A stretch of DNA of 64,000 nt. It comes from Lepus europaeus. Lineage: Eukaryota; Chordata; Mammalia; Lagomorpha; Leporidae. Position numbers and translations under genes: made by a program. Positions within the stretch are counted from its first letter, which is position 1, and every line of letters starts with the position of its first letter. The stretch is from NCBI RefSeq assembly GCF_033115175.1, contig NC_084837.1, positions 23,126,266 to 23,190,265 of the forward strand. The letters run 5' to 3'. Below, piece after piece: positions 58,300 through 64,000 of the stretch. The notes beneath the pieces were generated by a model that did no database searches, was not told the DNA's origin, and was given only the letters and a program-made list of their open reading frames with translations.

Positions 58300-58660
58300 G
58301 ATGGATAATTGAAAGAATTGACTAACAAAGGTAAAACTGATGCAAAGAACCAAAATGATAATGAAATGCTGAAAGTGAAATTTGGGTTAAGCCTTGGTAG
58401 AATTTTCAAAGAAATAACTCATTGTGAGAACACAGATGCCTTTGCCTTTAGAGGAACACTACATATGCAGCCCGAGGAGTTTGGTGAAGGTGAACTTGAT
58501 ATAAATGAGGGAAGTGGTGTGCCAGAAGGGTTGAAGACTTCCCAGAGGAAGTGGTGTTGCAAAATTGGATATCAGAGCTCTCAGAGATGTTTAATGACAT
58601 TGAAAGTACACTGGCTAAAATGTGGGAAGTTGATCCACACTTAGGAAAGCTTGCCAGGGC
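58300..58660 (+). pseudogene. Unidentified coding-like remnant
   Basis: A 111-codon open frame (58309-58644) has mostly polar, protein-like composition. A second frame then reads as an acidic helical stretch ('VLQNWISELSEMFNDI', then 'EVDPHLGKLARA') between about 58500 and 58660. Together they suggest a decayed coding sequence with one frameshift. This may be a DNA-transposon transposase or a processed pseudogene; I cannot name it. Confidence 0.35.
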
Positions 58661-58982
58661 GTAACGAAGGGAGGCATACACTTCGAGAGACACTCTTGAT
58701 GAGTTTTACAGGCACCTTTTATAAAAACTTATCAGTGTTTTTAATTTTTATCTTCCAGTTTTTGCTAGTTTCTCATTTCTGTTTATGCATTTATGACTGA
58801 TAGTTAAAAGTTCCTGATATCTTATAAAAATTTGTGGGACAATTACAGTTTTTCAATTCATTGTTACAATTGCTTTACATGTTGCCTGTGTATTACATCT
58901 ATTGTTTCATTGCATGTGCCAGGACTTTGGCTCTGCCTTTGAGATAAAGAATGAATACAATAATAAAAGACCCTTCGTCTAG

Positions 58983-59012
58983 CGGGAAAGGTTGTTGCGG
59001 GAAAGGTTGTTG
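58983..59012. repeat. Tandem duplication, 15 bp x 2
   Basis: 'gcgggaaaggttgtt' occurs twice in direct succession. Confidence 0.85.
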
Positions 59013-59327
59013 AACTAAATGAAGTGTGACACTCTTTGGAGTGTTAGGATGTGCTTTAGCTGCTTGGGCAAGAGGGTTGGCAAAGACTCAGAGATGATAA
59101 TGTTTCAGCTGGGTCTTGTGTTGGGTTTTGTTGGTTTGATAAAGGGAGAAAGGAAAGTATCCAATCACAGAGACTAGAATCACCAGTTTGTTTTACAAAT
59201 TAGAGTATAAAGGTGCATCCAGAGTTGCTGGGAACCTGTAGACAGAGGTAACTGGAGGCACAAATGATTAAGATTTGTGAATCCTATTGAGGAGTTACAA
59301 GACACATCAACAATGAGACTTGGAAAG
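59013..59327. other. Intronic sequence, nothing recognised
   Basis: No repeat or exon recognised. Confidence 0.4.
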
Positions 59328-59480
59328 GTTTTTTTTTTTTTTTTAATTTATTTTATTTTGCTTATTTACAAGGCAGACATATGCACATACAGAGAGAGGG
59401 AGAGAGAAAACTGAAACCTAGGGCCTCTGATATGGGATTGTGGGTGTCTTAACCCCTGCCCCAAATTCCTGCCCCAAACT
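59328..59480 (-). mobile_element. C-repeat SINE with a large internal deletion
   Basis: T run and purine tract are joined directly to the head region ('gatatgggattgtgggtgtc', 'taacccctgccccaaattcc'). Confidence 0.75.
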
Positions 59481-59539
59481 TGGAAAGTTTTTCAGTAGAC
59501 AGGTAAAATGATCAGATTTGCATTTTAAAAGATAACTGC

Positions 59540-59795
59540 TAAATGGGCAGGTTAAGCCACAGCGTGGGAGACCAGCATCCTGGAATGAAAGTTCAACCTC
59601 TGCTTCCATTCCAGCTTCCTGCTCATTGCACTGTGGGAGGCAGCAGATGATGGCTCAAGTACTTGAGTACCTGCCACCCATGAGGGAGACCTGCTCCTGG
59701 CTCACATTTGGCTTCTGCAGGCAAATGGGAGCTGTATCTATTCATCTGTCTCTCTCTCCCCCTTTCAACTACTTTTTTTAAAAACTATTTTTAAA
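59540..59795 (+). mobile_element. C-repeat SINE, class 3, decayed
   Basis: 'ccattccagcttcctgctca', 'gatggctcaagtacttgagt', pyrimidine tract to 'ctccccctttcaac'; head poor. Confidence 0.8.
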
Positions 59796-59926
59796 AAGGT
59801 AACTCTGTAATGTTGGTGAAAAATGGAATTGTACTAGGGTAGGCTAGTAATGTTGAGAACCTGAACTAAGGCAATGTTAATGGAAAAAAAGGGACACATT
59901 AATAGCTGCTCAAGAGGTAGATTCCA

Positions 59927-60247
59927 GGGGCTAAATGCAGGGTGGTTAAAGCTGCCACCTGCAGTGCCGGCACCCTCATATGAGTGCTGGCTGCTCCACT
60001 TCCAGTCCTGCTCTCTGCTATGGCCTGGGAAAGCAGTAGATGGCCCAAGTCTTTGGGCCCCTGCACCCGCGTGGGAGACCCAGAAGAAGCTCCTGGCATC
60101 AGATTTGGTCCCACTCTGGCCGTTGTGACAATTTGGGGACTGAACCAGTGGATGGAAAGCTTCTCTTTTTTCTCTCTCTCTATGCCTCTGCCTCTCTGTA
60201 ACTCTGCCTTTCAAATAAAGCACTAAATCTTAAAAAAAAAAAAAAAA
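59927..60247 (+). mobile_element. C-repeat SINE
   Basis: 'ggggctaaatgcagggtggt' through 'tttcaaataaagcactaaat' and an A run. Confidence 0.9.
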
Positions 60248-60249
60248 GA

Positions 60250-60548
60250 CTGCCGGCTCTGTGGCATAGCAGGTAAAGCCCAAGTCCTGGCTGCTGCACT
60301 CCTGACCCAGCTCTCTGCTATGGCCTAGGAAAGCAGTAAAAGATGGCCCAAGTTGTTGGGCCCCTGCACCCACAAGAGGCCCGGAGGAAACTCTTGGCTC
60401 CTGACTTCAGATCGGCACAGCTCTGGCCGTTGCGGCCAATTGGGGAGTGAACCAGCCAATGGAAGACATCTCTTTCTCTGCCTCTCCTTCTCTCTCTGTG
60501 TAACTCTGACTTTCAAATAAATAAATAAATCTTAAAAAAAAAAAAAAA
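60250..60548 (+). mobile_element. C-repeat SINE directly downstream
   Basis: 'tgccggctctgtggcatagc' to four AAAT units and an A run at 60534-60548. It lacks about 35 bp of the head. Same orientation as its neighbour, probably inserted in its A tail. Confidence 0.9.
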
Positions 60549-60882
60549 TGGAGTACCTACTACTATAAAAAAAAAGGTAAAATCCGTAGTATTTGGATGC
60601 AAAGAAAAGCTGAGAGAAGAAGTAAAATATAACAGAGAGAAACATCCAGTTTCAAAGATAAGATTAAATTAATGCAGTTACTATTTTTTAGTCTTAATAT
60701 AGTCTTCCTTGATTTGGTATGTTGGGTAGAGGTGGAGTGGAGGACAGGATATTGAATATTTTCATGCTTCATTGCTAATGTTTCCTTTAATTAAATCCTG
60801 TCGATTAATACATCCATGTAAGAAAGTGAGATTCACTAGATGTTAAAGTGGGGACTTCTAGGCATTCATATCCTGTGTTTAA
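60549..60882. other. AT-rich intronic sequence
   Basis: Nothing recognised. Confidence 0.4.
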
Positions 60883-61191
60883 GTTTTATTTTATTTATTC
60901 GCAAGGCATAGTGACAAAGGGGGAGAGACAGAGAAAGAGATCATCCATTGGCTTGTTGATTTCCTAGATGTGTGCAACAGCTGGGCTGAGCCAAAGCCAG
61001 GAGCCTGGAACTCCACCCTGGTTTGCCATGTGGGTGGCAGGGGCCCAGGCACTTGGCTCATCTCCTGCTTTCCTGGATACATTAGCAGGAAACTGGATCA
61101 GAAGCAGAACAGCTGGGACTCTAACTAGTGTTCTGATGTGAGATGCTGACATCACAGGCAGTGGCTTAATCTGCTGCGCCACACTGGTCCC
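60883..61191 (-). mobile_element. C-repeat SINE, class 3
   Basis: 'tccattggcttgttgatttc' to 'ctgctgcgccacactggtcc'. Confidence 0.85.
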
Positions 61192-61582
61192 ATTCTTTTT
61201 CTGTTCTTCACAGCTCTTGGAAATCAGTAATGTATGTCTGATATATACTGATAACCATATTATAAAAACTGGAAGTCCGAGATGATAATGTTGTAGAGTG
61301 TGCTGTTGAAAATTCTATTCAATTAGAATGAATAGTTCTGGAAAGAACAGTTGTCCCTCTAGAATAAAATCAATTTACAAATTTACTTCTGGTCTGTCTT
61401 TGCAGAATAATCTGATTACTAATGAGTAGTCTTAAACAAGAAAGAGAGACATGATCTGGAAGGTATTCCCATTATTTTAAAATAATAGAGTATGCATTTA
61501 TATTAAAGTAAATCTGATATAAACCAAAAGTTGTTACATCGTTTTATAATTTTTTTGCATTGATATTTGCATTCTGGGACAT
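61192..61582. other. AT-rich intronic sequence
   Basis: Nothing recognised. Confidence 0.4.
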
Positions 61583-61645
61583 GGCCAGTGGGTGGAAGGT
61601 TTCTATTTTTCTTCCAAATAAATAAAAATAAACGTTTTTAAAAAG
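61583..61645 (+). mobile_element. C-repeat SINE 3' scrap
   Basis: 'ccagtgggtggaaggtttct' then 'ccaaataaataaaaataaac'; only the last 60 bp. Confidence 0.65.
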
Positions 61646-61744
61646 TCAGTTTGATTTTACATATTGGCATATGCACTCTTCAGACACTTACATAGCTAAT
61701 AACCGTACCTTTTTTGAGTTTTATGGTCTGTAGTTGCCATTATA

Positions 61745-61995
61745 AATTAGTTAAAGACACACTTAATGAAAACACTCCTTCACGTTTTGTTTTCTGAATG
61801 AATGCTGAGAGGTTTATGTAATGTTGGCTTGCTCTAGGCAGGGCCACCTTTACAGCCCCTTCCTCTGTGGAATTAATTTCCATGGTCTGGTCCTTAAACT
61901 TGAGGTGTAATATCTTGTCTTCCTGGGTATCAGTTGGATTGATGAGCTTCTTGGTGATGGAATGCTGAGTGTATACTATTATTTGAATATAATTC
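61745..61995 (-). pseudogene. Unidentified coding-like remnant, antisense
   Basis: The minus strand reads about 55 residues without stop, with mammalian-looking codon choice ('KLINPTDTQEDKILHLKF', then 'EINSTEEGAVKVALPRA', then 'QHYINLSAF'). Upstream it runs into A-tail and SINE text and loses sense. I do not recognise the protein. It could be a processed pseudogene fragment. Followed at about 61990-62360 by possible MaLR-like LTR text. Confidence 0.35.
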
Positions 61996-62084
61996 GTCCT
62001 CTGAAACTGTTTGCCAGAGTGTAGACCCCAAAGTCTTGGTGTGGGGGTGGGACTTAATCTGACAGTGGTGTTTAGAGTTGGGCT

Positions 62085-62087
62085 AGG

Positions 62088-62124
<37 letters not shown>

Positions 62125-62253
62125 ACAGGCAGAGTGGATAGTGAGAGAGACAGAAAGAAAGGTCTTCCTTTTTGCCGTTGGTTCACCCTCCAATGGCCGC
62201 TGCGGCCGGCGCATCGTGCTGATCCGAAGCCAGGAGCCAAAGGATCAGGTTTT
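62085..62253 (-). mobile_element. Young C-repeat SINE, strongly 5'-truncated, 13-bp TSD
   Basis: Body about 62098-62240. A T run of about 30, then only about 120 bp of SINE ending at 'gatccgaagccaggagcc'. 'aggatcaggtttt' is identical at 62085-62097 and 62241-62253. Confidence 0.96.
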
Positions 62254-62671
62254 AAGGGTGGAGGCTTTCTAAGAAGAGGGGTTCCTGCACACTCCTGCCA
62301 TGAGCTAATGCAGCCTGGTGGGTCCCGCACCAGAGCCCGTGCCATTGTGTGGACCTCCTCCTTCCAGAATAGCCTAAATAACCTACCTTGGTTACTTCAC
62401 CAGTATGCTATGTGGAGTGTAGAATCCTTTATATGTTAGTAAATTATTATCGTTTGTTATTAGACTGATGGCCCCATGTAGGGGATAGTATCAGAACAGC
62501 GAAGTGATAGCTTGAGTGACTTTCACTATAGCCCTTGGGAAACAAATGAAATGGCTCCATCTAATAGTAGCAGTCTCTGTGCCTGCGGGCAGAGCCTGGC
62601 CCACAGAAAGCTAGTCTGTCAACCAGTTCTTCATGTTGGCCATCTGTTTGGTCGACAGACCAGTTAGGTCT
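62254..62671. other. Intronic sequence, possible old LTR
   Basis: 62254-62360 may continue LTR-like text seen before the SINE ('gtagaccccaaagtcttggt' at about 62021). The rest is unassigned. Confidence 0.35.
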
Positions 62672-62790
62672 GTCTGAGAACTGGGTGCTGGTGTGTCACC
62701 TCTGCCTCTGAAGAGCTTTGGGCCTCAGGGAAGTCACTTAACCTCAGTGGGCCTGATTTGCTTACCCACAGGAAGAATTTAGATTGGGTT
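62672..62790 (+). mobile_element. MIR fragment
   Basis: 'ggcctcagggaagtcactta', 'acctcagtgggcctgatttg' match the MIR core. Confidence 0.75.
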
Positions 62791-62915
62791 GATTTGTAAA
62801 CACATTTTTGATTCTTAATTTTCACAAATGTGAGGTCTTCCCTATAATGCTGACGGGGAAAGACAAATCAGGCAAGTTGCAGTAAGATTGGGTGGTGTTG
62901 GACTTACAATTTGTT

Positions 62916-62948
62916 AGAATTCTCTCCAGAATTCTCTCCAGAATTCTC
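62916..62948. repeat. 12-bp tandem repeat, about 2.7 units
   Basis: 'agaattctctcc' repeated in tandem. Confidence 0.85.
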
Positions 62949-63182
62949 GTGTTGATCTGCTATAGCCCTTTTCTTTGAGGAATGCTTGTGATCTGGCTCA
63001 CAGGAGCCCTCTAAGCTGTGTCGGGTCACGGCCCAGAGGTAGAAAAGGCAGGTGCCACTTTAAGGAAGGGAAGGAGCAGCACTGCTGATGCTAGAGCATC
63101 TCTCACCTCCAGGGCTCTTTAGTCTTCCTGGCAAGACTTGGTATTTCCAGTCTTTACTTCAGAAGCTCTTTTTCCCAGTTCA

Positions 63183-63312
63183 TCTTAAGTAAATTCATGG
63201 AAAATAGAAATAAAAGGTAAATTTATTTTAGTGCATAATTTTTTGAGATACATGCATGATTTTTTCATAATACTCATTTTCTGTGAATTTATTGAAAACC
63301 TCTGGTTTTACT
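63183..63312. mobile_element. Palindromic mariner-like MITE, copy 6
   Basis: 'taaattcatggaaaatagaa', 'atttattttagtgcataatt', 'gatacatgcatgattttttc' and 'tactcattttctgtgaattt' keep the family order. Confidence 0.7.
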
Positions 63313-63467
63313 CTAAATACCTGTGTTGTTCCCTATTAGACCTATGAAGGATAATCAGTAGGATTGTGCTGTGAATTGTAAATGAATCTTTAAATATTAG
63401 TCTTTGTCCTCAAATTAAAAAAATCTCAAACTTCTCTTCGTAATAACTTTATCTTGATTAATGTTGT

Positions 63468-63665
63468 TGAAGAATGCCAACTCTGAAATCAGGCTGATCT
63501 GCATTTAAATTACGACTCTTTTGTATTAGCTTTGTGAGCCTTGTCCAAGTTATATGACTTCTCTGTCCTTTGTTTTTTCCATTATAAAATAAGGATTATA
63601 ATAGCATTTTCTAAGCATTTTTATGAGAATATAGTAAATGCGTGGGATATAATAAATATTGATCA
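63468..63665 (+). mobile_element. MIR, nearly full length
   Basis: 'tctgaaatcaggctgatctg', 'tgtccaagttatatgacttc', 'ttccattataaaataaggat' and 'gagaatatagtaaatgcgtg' are in MIR order. Confidence 0.8.
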
Positions 63666-63905
63666 GCAAATGTTAGGAGGCCATGGTTATCATCCATTTA
63701 TCACTCTAGGAACTTTCTAGTTTTGCTTTGTCACCATTATCTTTCTTCCCTAGTCTGTAGTAGTATCATTGAGACCATGGTTCTAGCTTAGTTATGTCCT
63801 TCACTTTGGTTTCTGAAGTTTCTGCCTTAGGTCCAGCCATACTCCCCAGAATAATGTAGTAAATTTTCTGATGTCAGACTCCCCCCCCACTTACACACAC
63901 ACACC
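63666..63905. other. Intronic sequence, short (CA)n
   Basis: A short CA run lies at 63892-63904. Nothing else recognised. Confidence 0.4.
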
Positions 63906-64000
63906 TTTTTAAAAAATTTATGTTTATTTATTTGAAAGACAGAGTTATAGATCTTCCATACACTGGTTCACTCCTCAAATGGCTGCAATGGCCAGGGCCG
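63906..64000 (-). mobile_element. C-repeat SINE, cut by the window edge
   Basis: 'tttatttatttgaaagacag', 'ccatacactggttcactcct', 'gctgcaatggccagggcc'. The rest lies beyond 64000. Confidence 0.88.

Larger units (their letters stand above)
46163..64000 (+). other. FERMT2: FERMT2 intron 2, at least 17.8 kb
   Basis: Begins with the donor GTGAGT at 46163. I searched by eye for the next kindlin-2 exon (starting with the rest of the D codon and a V-K-K type sequence) and did not find it. The intron therefore extends past the window. Its contents are listed separately. Confidence 0.8.

Noticed and set aside
1-64000. CRISPR array, operon, prophage or other prokaryotic system
   Set aside because: All direct repeats are microsatellites, TSDs or interspersed mammalian retroelements. 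Spliced gene structure and SINE content show vertebrate DNA.

Overview
This is mammalian nuclear DNA, almost certainly from a leporid lagomorph (rabbit or a close relative). The strongest evidence is more than 45 full or partial copies of the lagomorph C-repeat SINE, in three recognisable classes. The young class has a GC-rich head with 'ggcgccggcacaccgggtt' and a pure poly-A tail after 'ctgtc'. The older class has a 'caaataaataaa' tail. The oldest class ('class 3' here) has a head of the 'ggtggttaagac' type. These sit among L1, L2, MIR, MaLR-type LTR and DNA-transposon remnants. No prokaryotic, plasmid or CRISPR feature was seen.

The only gene I can support is FERMT2 (kindlin-2), on the + strand. 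Its CpG-island promoter lies around 44.6-46.26 kb. A non-coding first exon ends at 45691 and a 305-bp intron follows. The first coding exon is 45997-46162, with the ATG at 46006 and a strong splice donor at 46163. It encodes the first 52 residues and one base of codon 53, which is the first half of the F0 ubiquitin-like domain. No later FERMT2 exon was recognised, so 46163-64000 is the 5' part of a very long first coding-region intron.

Region by region: 1-42 kb is intergenic and repeat-dense. It contains an antisense L1 with the ORF1/ORF2 junction (1-913), a 4.6-kb antisense L1 carrying three later SINEs (15.9-20.5 kb), L2 remnants at 21.2, 24.7-25.7, 29.7 and 30.6-34.3 kb, and older L1M pieces at 13.7, 26.9, 35.6-36.3 and 39.4-41.5 kb. 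From 41.9 to 47.6 kb almost no repeats are seen, centred on the FERMT2 promoter. From 47.6 to 64 kb the intron holds about 20 SINE copies, MIRs, two DNA-transposon-like palindromes and two coding-like remnants I could not identify.

The nested insertions give a relative order: MIR, L2 and MaLR first, then L1M and the palindromic mariner-like element, then the old C-SINEs and later L1, and the poly-A C-SINEs last. I found no new multi-gene system. The most useful second looks are a perfect CArG box upstream of FERMT2 exon 1, the split palindromic DNA-transposon family, the two unidentified coding-like remnants, and inverted or nested SINE pairs inside the transcribed intron. Repeat boundaries are by eye and carry an uncertainty of roughly 5-30 bp unless a target-site duplication (TSD) is given.
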